From the NCBI GenBank assembly GCA_037178675.1, contig JAYMGJ010000475.1:26060-90059 (forward strand): a stretch of DNA of 64,000 nt. The letters are read 5' to 3'. The first letter of the stretch is position 1; each line of letters starts with the position of its first letter. The DNA comes from Scleroderma bovista (taxonomy: Eukaryota; Basidiomycota; Agaricomycetes; Boletales; Sclerodermataceae). The notes under the pieces are model-generated. The model saw nothing but the letters and a program-made list of their open reading frames with translations. It did not search any database and was not told the origin of the DNA. Both the position numbers and the translations under genes were made by a program. Shown in pieces: positions 1-10,073 of the stretch.

Positions 1-1
1 G

Positions 2-160
2 TACATCACAGCGGAGCCACCGGGTTTCACGTCAGGGATGACGACGATTGCGAAGAGGAGGATGGACAAGTTTGTTGCACGGAGCAAAGGTCGCCAGAAC
101 CAGGACCCTACTACTACCATTCATTGCTTGAGTTCAATCCTGTCCCAGTCGCAGTCTTAG
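2..160 (+). CDS. C-terminal end of an unidentified protein (5' partial)
   Basis: One frame is open from the left edge to a TAG at 158-160, giving 53 codons rich in Thr, Ser, Gln, Lys and Arg (for example TIAKRRMDKF). It reads like the tail of a gene that starts outside the window. No domain can be recognised in so short a piece and an intron cannot be excluded. The next gene on the same strand starts 94 bp further on, a spacing normal for this window. Chance openness over 159 nt is possible, so confidence is low. Confidence 0.3.
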   Translation, partial: YITAEPPGFTSGMTTIAKRRMDKFVARSKGRQNQDPTTTIHCLSSILSQSQS

Positions 161-253
161 ATAATGTGATTTGTGTGACACAGTCGCGTGACATAACGTG
201 ACTGATCAGCGCGTTTGCTTGTTTACTGACGTCGTTGGACGACACCGACGAGC

Positions 254-2158
254 ATGCCACGCGAACCAAGAAAGTCGTCGCTGGGAACAAGGCGTGGACC
301 ACCGCGACAGCACATTCCCTTCCGCGCAGACGATCTTGCTCGCGGCAAGAAAACTGGCATCGCTGTCCAATATGTCGATCGCAACTCGGACGAGTTCGAG
401 CCGTTCGCCGAGGTCATGAAGCAGGCCGACAACCGAACACCACCTCGCCTCAAATCGAAGAAGAAACGCACATCCTTTGTGACTCCCGTCCGAGAGGAGC
501 TCGACGAGGACGGTGAAATGTCCATGGTTCTCACCGAAAGTAGGTGTCGGGCGGTCAAACCTATGTATCTGACCCGTTTACCCACCTCCACCAGGCAATC
601 AGGCCAGCCCGCTTGCATACTTTACAAATGTAAATCCTGCATATGCGCCGAGTAGCATAAGACGAAGTCATCCAGCATCACGGACATCACATGTAGACTA
701 CGATCAAATACCGTCACCCCGACACCCCCCCTCGGGTATGTCTGCTCGCACTTCAATGGCAAATGGGGCCGGCCCTTCCTCCCTTAGAAAGTCTTCCATT
801 ACACTCGACTACGACAATGATTTCGATCCACCGCAGATGGACGATGTTGATTATAGTCAGGCAAATCATGCAGATGATGACGAGGAAGGCGAGGTTGAAG
901 AGGTAGAAATGGAAGTTGCCACTCCGCCCAAAAGGCCTGACAAGGGAAAGCGCCGAGCAGACCCAGAGCTGTACAATCAACAGCACCCGCCAGATGGAAT
1001 GGAGGACGTAGAGGATGACATTGCTGGAGGCCTGCAGGATGTCGAGAATGGTGTGGAGGAGGCCGAAGAAGAGCAGGCGCCGTTAAAGAACAAACCCCGG
1101 GAGGAGAAAGCCAAAAAGCCAAGAGCGCGTCCAGCGAAACGTGTCCTACCCGCCCCTGAACGTAAGTGAATAGCAAAATCGTGTAGTGCAGGCCTACATT
1201 TTGTTTTTCCAGGTTCGCCAACCCCTGACGGTGTGCGCCGCGGTCGGCGGCATAGGTACAAGCCCTTGGAGTGGTGGCGACAGGAGAAAGTCGTTTATGG
1301 AAGACGCGAGTCTGGTTTGACCCTGGTCCCCCAAATCAAGGAGATTATACGCATGCCTAAGGAACCTCCTATAATCCTTGGGAAAGCAGGCAAACGAAAA
1401 CGTGGGGGATCAATGCGAGCCAAGAGTAAGATGCGGGAAACACAAACACCGGCGCCTCTCAACCCAGAAGAAGGCTGGGACGACGAGACGCCCGCGGAAG
1501 GTATCGTTATTGACTTCCTGACCCAGGAGCCAGTGAGAAGACGTGAGCGAAATTTGGCGTACCACTCTATCCGTCTTTGAGATCTAACGTCTTCCGCGCC
1601 ATAAAAAGGTGTTGTACAAACGGCCAAAATGTTTGAGCCTAAATCTGCAGCCAACAGCAATTGGTTCTTTCAAAAAATATTTGGAGAAGGTGACTTTATT
1701 GCAGCAGGAGAGATGGTTATCCCACCGGAAGGCAAGAAACCGAGCAAGTCTTCGAAAGATAATGCATATGTAAGTAGCGCCATCTCGTCCGATGTAGTTC
1801 ATTCATCCGTCACCTTCAGGTGTTCTATGTCATCGAGGGCGCAGTGTCCGTCGTCATCCATGAAACAACGTATGTTGTCACCACAGGCGGTATGTTTCTC
1901 GTTCCCCGAGGTATGTACACTGCACCGGCTTGAATGCCCGACTGACAAGAGTCAGGAAACACTTACTACATCCACAACGTTAGTCAACGAGACGTAAAGC
2001 TATTTTTCACGCAAGCGCGGCACGTGGCGGTAGATAATGGTGCAGCAGAACGCAGCTCTCATTCAGCACCCCCTGCATCACACCGCCGACGGCCTTCCGA
2101 GATTGTGGACGACGGAGCTCCGACATCTGCAGCCCAAAGATCAAAAAGCCGACATTAA
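254..2158 (+). CDS. MIF2: Mif2/CENP-C inner kinetochore protein
   Basis: CENP-C/Mif2 links the centromeric CENP-A nucleosome to the outer kinetochore. Six exons join in frame: 254-539, 595-1161, 1213-1542, 1609-1769, 1820-1910 and 1956-2158, for 545 residues. The N-terminus starts MPREPRKSS and carries basic and acidic tracts. The middle has the CENP-C motif, with RRGRRHRYKPLEWWR followed by a VVYGRR segment; this arginine and double-tryptophan signature binds the nucleosome. The C-terminus is the Mif2 cupin dimerisation fold, from FFQKIF through FYVIEGAVSVVIHE and NTYYIHNVSQRDVKLFF. The region between is acidic and disordered, as is usual in fungi. Start choice: 254 is the first ATG in frame with the conserved N-terminal block. 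The gene ends convergently 440 bp from UPF1. Confidence 0.93.
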
Positions 2159-2598
2159 CATGAGCCACCGATCCCCCCACCTACAATGTCTGGGACGGGT
2201 CCGAGGCGAGATGTATGTTAATACACATTCTATTATCCGCTCGCTCAGTGCATGTTGTATATATTCATAAGCTTCCTACTACATTCCTACGCTCTACCTT
2301 TCATGGACATAACACAAATCTGAGCACGACTCCATAGATGGGACGAAAGTTTGCTAGCCAGTACCCATCCTGCGATTGCTAGCCAGTGAGTGTACCCGTC
2401 ATGTCAGAGAATAGGGAAACTGGAAGCAAGACGGTGGCCGAAATGCGACAAGAGACGGTGGGTGGCTGGAACGCCACAGATAAAGCGTGATTTAAATAAC
2501 GCTCAGATGATGCGTGATCACGGCTAGCCTACCTGTGCTCCCATGAGCAAAAGGGGTTGAGCCGGGTAAAGCCTTCAGCTGGTGTCAGAGTGAAAAGA
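2159..2598. other. 3' intergenic region between convergent MIF2 and UPF1
   Basis: About 440 bp separate the two convergent stop codons. I see no conserved reading frame, RNA gene or repeat here. It probably holds the two 3' UTRs and polyadenylation signals. Confidence 0.5.
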
Positions 2599-5500
2599 TC
2601 AGAACACGGTGACGCCAGATTGCGTGCCCGTATATTGGCTCTTCATATCATCGGCGTCGCTGGCTCCGTCTTGGCTCTTGTAATCATAGCCGCTCATGCT
2701 GCCCATGTCAGTGCCTGCAGCAGAGGAAAAAGAGCCCCTCCTGCGCAGCCGATCAGATTGAGAGTAAGCAATAGAACCACCGATGCTGCTGGCCCCGATG
2801 CTGCTACTAGGCGGACCAATGTCCTGGGAGACGATCGAGCTCGCATAGCTTCCGTACGTACTGCGCTTGCCAACACCGCTGGGACCACGAGGCACTCCAG
2901 GAGGAAAACCCCCTGTTGCTGCAAATATGGGCAGGCCAGATGAATAGGTGGCTTGAGAGCGTAGAGACTGCACGTCAGAGGGAATATAGGCCAGAGCATC
3001 GTGGGTGCGGTAGAAGCTGGCATCGAACCGGCTCGGTGTGCCAGACCGGCCTCCACTATTCGGTAGATACTCTCGTGCGTTGGTCTCATGGCGGCGGAAC
3101 TGTTCCATGGACTTGACAAGGGAGCGACGCGGCTTGCTAAACTGGATCATGCTAGGTTGCAGGTTGTTAAGAGGGCCCTCGACGAGACAATTCTTCTCCT
3201 TGTAATGGGTGAGCAACGCGTGCCATAATGGATGCTACAAACAAGTGTGTCAGTGAAGCCATAGCTAGCATCATTGTGCAATTTCCCCAACCTTGCTCAG
3301 GACTTTCGGGTTCCCGAGAATCACAATTCCATATTTAGCACGAGTAAGGGCGACATTCAGGCGGCGTGGGTCGTTCAAGAAACCGATCCCCTGATGTTCG
3401 TTGCTTCTAACGCAGCTGAGAATGATATAGTCCTTCTCTCGCCCCTGGAATGCATCTACGCTAGCAACTTCGACCTCCTTGTAGAGGTCCTTCTTAAGGG
3501 ATCCGTTGAATTGCATGTAATTGACGACATAGGAGCGTTGCCCTTCGTAAGGGGTGACAATTCCGATTTGCGATGGGACGACACCAGATTTGAAGAACTT
3601 GGTAACAATCTTTTCAACGTTAGATGCCTCAGTCCTGCAGGATATAAGTCACTTTTGCTGTTTTAACATAAAATCAAAACTACACGCCTGTTGAGGAAAG
3701 ACGTTCCACTTGAGGAGATTTCTTCCTGACCCAAGTTCTGATAGAAGAACATAGGAGTGTCTGGGACGGGCCAAGGAAAGTCCACATTCTTGCGGAGACG
3801 CTCCGGAGCGGTAACGCCATTCTGCAGAGTACCTTCATAGAACATATTGGAAGGAAACTCGGACAAACATGGGTGCATGCGGTATTGCACTTGGAGGCGA
3901 ATGGGGCGGTTGCCGAGAACAACTAGACGCTCAAACAAAGATTGGGTCAGGCCAGCACGGGCGGCTTTCTTATTCATGATCACAGGGCCAAGTTGCTGGT
4001 GATCACCGACGAGCACAACCTGTTTGCAGCCAAGGACGAGGGGAATCATACACTCTACAAAGAAATCAACAGCCCCTTCAGCTAATACAAAAGTCGACAA
4101 CATACCTGGTTCAGCAGCTTGGGTGGCCTCATCAATGAGGACCGTCCTAAACTTGAATTTCCCCAACCTTGGGTCGCCAGCTCCAACACATGTACAACAT
4201 ATTACATCCGCAGCAGCAAGGATCTCCTTCTCGCACTGCCGAATGAGAGTCTTGTACTTGCGCTCATCATTTGAGCTCAATTCGCCTTGCTCGTTCTTGA
4301 GTTGGATAAGTTTTTGTAGCTCAACGTGTGCTGTACTGTTTGCAACTTGCTGGTGAAGGGTCAAGAATGCAACACTGGAATCTAGAGCTTCACGAGACTT
4401 GGCGGTAAGGCGCACAACTTTCAAACCAGTGGCGTGTATTTTCTCCGTGAGTTGGTCTACAGCAACGTTCGAAGGTGCACAAACGAGGACTTGACCAGGA
4501 TTCATCTTCGCAAGGTGATACACAATTGACGCAGACGTGACTGTCTTCCCCGTTCCAGGTGGTCCCTGGATCAAGCTAAGCGGCTTCTGCAGAACACTTT
4601 TTACCGCATACATTTGAGAATGATTGAGCTCCGGAAGACCAGGCGCCGAGAAGCGCTTAGGCATTTGTGTGCGCAAGCTCTGGGGCTCAACCTCGTGGCC
4701 AAGAAGTTTGTGATACTGTGCAAGAGTCAACATGGGCCATCGCAATTGGTGAATTAACAGGCACTCACAATATATCCGTTGACACTCTTTTCATCAACTG
4801 CGAACGTTTTCATGGCCAACTGCATGCGGTCGAAGCTCGTGGATTTCCACACGAAATCCGCGGAAAACCCGTGGGTACATTCGGTGGGCACACCTTCAGT
4901 CTTCCTAAGCTCCAAGCCAATCTCGTCCGAAACATCTGGAAAGGCATTTACCATATATCGAATCATTCAGGATGAATGGATCTTACTATTGGGTATCTTG
5001 ATGACGTGACCGACGCCCTCCCACGGCTTGTGCAACTCTCCCTGATACTTTAACCGCAGTTCATCGCCGACAGCAAGCCTGACTTCGCCACTCTCAAGCT
5101 TGGGCATACAAAACCAGGCCACTCTCTTCTGGTTGAGACCGAGGTCCCAGCGAATCGTGATGTCTGTCTGCGTCTGACTTTCCTTGAGGCGCTTGTCATA
5201 GTCTGCCTCAATCTTCACCAGGGGACCAAATATATTCTGGTATTGGTAGGCGTCTTCGTAGCGCATGAGAATGGGCTGGGGTTCGTCATCAACACCAGGT
5301 TTCTCGAGGTCCTCAAGGGTGGCGTTGGCGTTCTCGCGCCACAGATCTTCGAGGCGGTTGATTTGGTTGAATGAGATCTGGCGTGAACGAAGTTGTTCTG
5401 TTTCACTAGGTGGTTTCACTAGCCAGGAGAGAAAAGAGCGATCATCAATCAAAGGGGCCCATAGGGAGGCATTCCATGACATGTCCTTTGTCGTCGCTGC

Positions 5501-6149
5501 GCATGGTTGGCTAAAGCACATATCAATGAAGGGGCACTTGGGTAGGACAGACGAGACCATACCGGCACAATAACACAACGACGGTATCGCTTTTGGCAGG
5601 GATGAAACCAAGCATGAAGACATTCTTGCTGCCGCAATGATAGCATTCAGGCGTGGTTTCACCAAGAGGAGATTCCGCGTGCAAGATGACTTCCTTGTGT
5701 TTAGCTCTCACGAGGTGATTGACGATATGGGACGCGGAGGTATTTCCACGAGAGTTACAAAACCATTTGGAGCATATAAGACACTTCACGACGGATGCCG
5801 GAGAGTGGATGCCACAATAACTGTATGACGCTCAGAACTACAGCAACTAACCAGTCCGACTAGTTACATACCTGCAAGCATGCGGAGGAAGATCGACGGT
5901 ACCCTCATCTTTTAAGTCGTCGAGAACCGCATCGAAATCATCATCGATACCTGAGTGAGAAGCATGATGGTGACCGTCGTGGTTTGTGGAGAATGACTGA
6001 GACCTGTCGTCAGTAATGGCCAGGGCGCTGAGATCAACTGAGAGTTTATCGGTTGTTGCAGTATAGACAGAGGAATTGTCATCGACTACACTGATTCCCC
6101 CGCCATACGAAGAGGCGGAGTCGTACTGGAAATTGTCAAAGGAGTCCAT
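2599..6149 (-). CDS. UPF1: Upf1/Nam7 ATP-dependent RNA helicase of nonsense-mediated decay
   Basis: Upf1 is the SF1 helicase that marks premature-stop mRNAs for decay in the cytoplasm. Translation starts at 6149 ([10 protein letters not shown]) with an acidic, Ser-rich leader. Next comes the CH zinc domain, with CxxC and histidine pairs such as [10 protein letters not shown] and CYHCGSKN, which binds Upf2. The helicase core shows motif [10 protein letters not shown], motif Ia APSNVAVDQ, motif II with DEAT in [13 protein letters not shown], motif [14 protein letters not shown], then [15 protein letters not shown] and the LNVALTRAK arginine-finger motif. The tail is rich in Ser, Gly and Gln with SQ dipeptides (for example [16 protein letters not shown]), the usual site of regulatory phosphorylation. 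About seven short introns interrupt it; the CH domain is split after HAC at about 5871. Spliced length is near 1,080 residues, standard for the family. Confidence 0.95.
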
Positions 6150-6837
6150 CGTGGTGGTGGTCGACTACTCAGAACTGCGGGATTTCCCCCACTGGATAAG
6201 TCAGCTTCTTCCCACGCTCTCCTTCCCCATATACTTTTTGACTCCTCGAGATAACGGAATGCATGTAGCACTCAAGTTGCCCTGGACTCAATCCGGCGTT
6301 GTGCTCGACCCGTTTCCATGCCCATTCGAGTTCTCTATTTACCCCACTACCAGACAACGCCGCAACACCACCAACGCGACGATGACGACGACCACACCGC
6401 CGACCAATGTTGGGGATGGCGGCAACGATCCCACAACTACCAGCGCCGATGGCCACTCTAATTTTAGTGGAACGACTATCTTCCTCTAACTTAGAGTCTG
6501 GCTTTGGGAGACTAGATGGCCACACCAATGTGACGACGAGCCCACCGCTACTGATATGATGACAACGACGTGACGGCGACATGCTGACAATAACACTTGT
6601 TAACTTAGTTTACTCGACTAGTACTGTTACTTGACTTGAGTAATATGCACAAGAATGCGGGTCTTCACCCTTGTATGGGTTGAACACTAGGTTCCAGGTC
6701 GACACTTGTCCGAGTATCCGAAATCTGCCTTTGAAAACACCGGCCGAGATCAGTGATTCCTGTGGTTGTCGCCGACGCCTCCGATCTCCAGCCTTCAAAT
6801 GCACTGGGTCTCAAACTCCCCCTAGGCTACAGCAAAG
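6150..6837. other. Divergent promoter region between UPF1 and SER1
   Basis: About 690 bp lie between the two start codons. An ACG/ATG-rich stretch near 6355-6440 opens frames on both strands, but their composition is low-complexity Thr and Arg and nothing resembles a known protein. I treat the region as regulatory and UTR sequence. Confidence 0.45.
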
Positions 6838-8200
6838 ATGACACCGCGTTCACTCAATTTTGGCGCAGGCCCATCTGCACTCCCCGAAGCAGTATTAAGG
6901 GAGGCTGGGGAGGCTTTACTGGACTTCCAAGGCACTGGCATCGGCATCGCAGAGATTTCGCACCGTTCGAAAGAGTTCAAGAACTATGTCCAAGGTGTCG
7001 AGTCCGACATCCGGAAACTCCTCAAGGTCCCAGAAAGCCATGTTATCCTCTTCACCCAAGGGGGAGGATGTGCACAGTTCTCTGCTGTTGTGTTAAATAT
7101 GCTCGCTGTGCATCATAATCAGCACCCGTCGCTTACATCGGAACAGCGGTCGATGGACTATATAGTAACCGGATCGTGGAGCGAAAAGGCGGCAAAGGAG
7201 GCGAAGAGGCTGGGCGGTGCTAAGGTCAATGTAATCGTTGACTCTAGGAAGTTCTCGGAGCAGGGCAAGTTCGATAACATACCCAGTCACAAGAATGACA
7301 CGTACAAGTTCTCGGAGAATCCAGTACTCATTTACTACTGCGCCAACGAGACTGTCGATGGCGTCGAGTTCGCCCGCCAGGAGGACAAGACCTCCTTCCC
7401 CTTCGACCTCCTTCCCATGAATCCACCTCTCGTCGGAGATTATTCTTCTTCATTCATGTCGCACCCTATCCCGCATCTCGCGGACCATGCGATCATTTAT
7501 GCGGGTGCCCAGAAGAACCTCGGCCCAGCTGGGCTAACTGTACTCATTGTCAGGAAGGACTGCATTGTTGACGTGGACAAAGCCGCTCGGAATGGTGCTA
7601 TCCCTGTCCCCTTATGCACAGCATACCGCACTCTGGCCGACTACCAAAGTCTGTACAATACCCCGCCCGTATTGTCGATCTACATCAGTGGGCTCGTTCT
7701 TAAGCGGATGATACAGGAATTTGGGGAAGATGCGATGGAGAACTACGCTCAGTTCTCTGCAAAGAAATCCAGGATGATATACGATGCATTGGAGAAGGGA
7801 GTGAAAAAACAAGTTTTCAGGAAAAAAGTCAAAGAGGGTTCTGGCAGTCAGATGAACGTGGTCTTCGATGTCATTGGCGAGGGTAAACTGGACGAATTTA
7901 TCGCCGGTGCTGAGGCACGAAACATGAAAGGGCTACGTGGACATAGGTGAGATCTCCATCCTTCGCCGTTTTTGGGTGTATCTTCTGATGCAAGATTGGC
8001 GCTCTTGAAGATCGGTTGGAGGTACGCTAGCCTAGTCTAGCCACTGTATAACTGCGGGCTAATCAAATTCCTCAGGTGCCCGAGTTTCACTTTACAATGC
8101 AATCACAGAAAGCAACGTTCAAGCGCTTGTAAACTATATGATGGAGTTTGTAGAGGCTAACAGCGACTCGGGAAGTGCTGACTGCGTCGACCTTGCTTGA
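6838..8200 (+). CDS. SER1: Phosphoserine aminotransferase
   Basis: This PLP enzyme (SerC/Ser1, EC 2.6.1.52) converts 3-phosphohydroxypyruvate to phosphoserine in serine synthesis. The first exon, 6838-7946, starts with LNFGAGPSALPEAVL and includes FTQGGGCAQFS and the PLP-lysine region IYAGAQKNLGPAG. The conserved C-terminal block GHRSVGGxR is encoded across three exons: 7946 ends in the first two bases of Arg, an 11-nt exon at 8011-8021 encodes Ser-Val-Gly plus flanking codon parts, and the last exon is 8076-8200. All joins preserve frame, giving 414 residues, close to the family length. Without the microexon the GHRSVGG block cannot be built. The gene stands alone, divergent from UPF1. Confidence 0.95.
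8011..8021 (+). other. SER1: 11-nt microexon of SER1
   Basis: The sequence ATCGGTTGGAG is preceded by an AG and followed by GTACGC. It lies between introns 7947-8010 (64 nt) and 8022-8075 (54 nt). It completes the Arg codon begun at 7945-7946, encodes Ser-Val-Gly, and supplies the first base of the next Gly. This restores the conserved GHRSVGG motif of phosphoserine aminotransferases. Confidence 0.85.
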
Positions 8201-9144
8201 TACGCAGCTATGGAATAGGTAGACGAATGAGCACTTACACAATTTTGTATGCTGTACAATCCATGTAGATGGATTTGTTCTGTGTTCTACCATTGTGTGT
8301 CATACTGTAGCCAATCGTGGAATTTATTGCAATTGTATCTAATACACTGTAATCTACCAATGCTAGTCTAGGATAATCGTCACATCAATCAACACTGTCG
8401 TGTCGTCATCCCCACTCTTCGTCACCGTCGTGCCTCAAGGTGGTGGTCGCGATCGTGATCGTGGCCGCATCGCAGCATGCGTGTGTGCCAGCGTTGGGAT
8501 CGTCGCCAGTGGTCGTGGTCGTGGTCGCGCCGCAGTATGCGTGCATGCCGAGTGGTAGCGGAGGTGGTTGCGTCGCAGCATGCGTGCGTGCTGGCGCTTG
8601 GGCGTGCGGTTGCACCTATCAATGTGGGGTGTGGTTGCAAGCGCGGGTAAGTATGTAGAGGACATGTAACTACAAAATGCGAGAAACATCGCAGGGGCTG
8701 CGAGAGGTGCCAAGAGGGCTGCCTGATGAAGGTGAACCGCTTGAGTGCGAGCAGGAGGCGGTGAAGGTTGTCGTGATGGCAGTGGGTGCGAAAGGGAGGG
8801 TCGATATCGTCGAAATGTTGATGGAGGCCGTGAACGGTGAACGCCTCAAGCGAGGCCACACTTTCCAGCAAAAGACACTACAGTCAGAGCGACGAGAACA
8901 TACATGAGGACATATCTACCTAACGTGTACGGACTGCCACTCGGAGTAGGCAATGTATAGCGATAGCACGGTGGTATCAAAGACCATGAGTCGACGGGTC
9001 ATCTTTGGACAAGTCGAGAGCAGAGACAAACGACAAGGGTGCCAGAGATCTTGACAAGGGATACACTAGTAGAAATGATCTTCATTTGCGTATAGTGACT
9101 CCTAAGTTTGTGTAGATGAGATACAATTCCGCTGGGCATTGCAA
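8201..9144. other. Intergenic region with imperfect direct repeats
   Basis: No credible gene is seen between SER1 and the tRNA genes. Between about 8440 and 8600 the sequence is GTGGTCGTGG-like and holds three copies of a 19-bp element of the type CGCAGYATGCGTGYRTGC. Open frames here encode only low-complexity His/Thr/Arg or their antisense and are not believable proteins. Confidence 0.5.
8471..8592. repeat. Three imperfect 19-bp direct repeats
   Basis: Copies lie at 8471-8489, 8531-8549 and 8574-8592. They share the core CGCAG(C/T)ATGCGTG followed by TGTGCC, CATGCC or CGTGCT. They are embedded in GTCGTGGTCGTGG-type sequence and look like a decayed minisatellite. Spacing is irregular (60 and 43 bp). 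Confidence 0.6.
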
Positions 9145-9233
9145 GTCACTTTGCCGGAGTGGTTAACGGGATCGCCTGCTAACAGCCAAGCGGTTGGGCT
9201 TTGCCCGCGAGTGTTCGAATCGCTCAGGTGACG
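9145..9233 (+). tRNA. tRNA-Ser(GCT) with a 7-nt intron
   Basis: The acceptor stem pairs GTCACTT (9145-9151) with AGGTGAC, with discriminator G at 9233. The D stem is CCG/CGG. The anticodon stem ATCGC (9171-9175) pairs with GCGGT (9190-9194). The anticodon GCT is at 9178-9180. The class II variable arm TGGGC-TTT-GCCC and the T loop TTCGAAT are clear. The anticodon stem closes only if seven bases (9182-9188) are treated as an intron at the usual position one base 3' of the anticodon. Removal gives an 82-nt tRNA, the expected size. A run of seven T follows at once. Confidence 0.93.
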
Positions 9234-9234
9234 C

Positions 9235-9241
9235 TTTTTTT
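9235..9241 (+). terminator. Pol III T7 terminator of tRNA-Ser
   Basis: Seven consecutive T residues start two bases after the tRNA-Ser discriminator base, the standard RNA polymerase III stop signal. Confidence 0.85.
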
Positions 9242-9588
9242 ATTCCTTGCTGGTGAGCTTTTGTTCCCGCTCTCTTTCTTTCTCGTCCAGAGTACTGATA
9301 TGATTGCGCGGCACGTATGTAGGATGATTTCATCGGAATCTATAATAGTTTAATTGGAACGTTCCACGCAAAATACTGGAAGGTCTCAGTTAGACGATTG
9401 GGTGTTGCGGCAACATGTTCGAATGAATCCAAACTGCCATCATGTTGCAAAGTTGATAGGAGGACAGTGTACATACATATGCAGGAGTTGTCGTGGCATG
9501 ACAGTAGATTCGGCATATTTTGATCTGGCCGAAGATGATGTATGTTGGGACAGCAGCCTTCCTGGACACTTGCGAAACCTTTTCTGCA
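9242..9588. other. Spacer between tRNA-Ser and tRNA-Asn
   Basis: About 350 bp lie between the two same-strand tRNA genes. An 82-codon frame covers part of it but its content resembles no protein family. No other RNA gene is evident. Confidence 0.4.
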
Positions 9589-9672
9589 TGCCCCATGGCT
9601 GAGTTGGTTACAGCGTCCGACTGTTACTCGCCGAACATCGGAAGGTCGTGAGTTCGAGCCTCACTGGGGCAG
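9589..9672 (+). tRNA. tRNA-Asn(GTT), copy 1, with a 10-nt intron
   Basis: The acceptor stem TGCCCCA pairs with TGGGGCA, and discriminator G is at 9672. The anticodon stem TCCGA (9616-9620) pairs with TCGGA (9638-9642). Anticodon GTT is at 9623-9625. Ten bases (9627-9636) interrupt the anticodon loop at the canonical intron position; removing them leaves a 74-nt tRNA. The intron ends in AAC, which could pair with the GTT anticodon in the precursor. A T6 terminator lies at 9677-9682. Confidence 0.93.
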
Positions 9673-9676
9673 TTAC

Positions 9677-9682
9677 TTTTTT
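9677..9682 (+). terminator. Pol III T6 terminator of tRNA-Asn copy 1
   Basis: Six T residues lie five bases 3' of the tRNA end, a standard Pol III terminator. Confidence 0.8.
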
Positions 9683-9892
9683 GAGTATAGACGACTCGGC
9701 GTATAATAGTTGGGACCCGCACAGGGAGGTGCCGTCCTCTCTCCCACCCGCTCCCGTCGTCTCGTTTGTCGCGCACACATTGATTCCTGCCATCTCATTT
9801 TATAGCACTCGAGGCTCCCTCCTGTATGTACTATAGGATTCGGCCAGCTCATTCGCTGGCACATCGACTCTTCTACACGGATTCAAGGAACG

Positions 9893-9901
9893 AAAAAAAA
9901 A
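9893..9901 (-). terminator. T9 run, probable back-up terminator for tRNA-Asn copy 2
   Basis: On the minus strand nine T residues lie about 32 bp beyond the tRNA end, after a weak T4 at 9929-9926. Weak first terminators are often backed up in this way. Confidence 0.5.
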
Positions 9902-9932
9902 GAGCACGTTGCATAAATCATACCCAAAATGA

Positions 9933-10016
9933 CTGCCCCAGTGAGGCTCGAACTCACGACCTTCCGATGTTTGGCAAGTAACAGTCGGACGCTGTAACCA
10001 ACTCAGCCATGGGGCA
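9933..10016 (-). tRNA. tRNA-Asn(GTT), copy 2, with a 10-nt intron
   Basis: On the minus strand this is a near-identical copy of the tRNA-Asn at 9589-9672: same acceptor stem, anticodon GTT at 9982-9980, T arm and discriminator. The only differences I see are two bases in the 10-nt intron (9978-9969), where C becomes T and G becomes A. Four T residues follow the 3' end (9929-9926) and a nine-T back-up run lies at 9901-9893 read on the minus strand. It converges on copy 1 with 260 bp between them. Confidence 0.93.
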
Positions 10017-10073
10017 CCTGACGCTGACTTTCTCTGTATCTTTGTGAATCCGCTGGTTTCAACACTCGGAAAC

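Noticed and set aside
8406..8907. Frames of 60-150 codons on both strands
   Set aside because: They overlap each other in the repeat patch and encode low-complexity His, Thr, Arg or Val runs.
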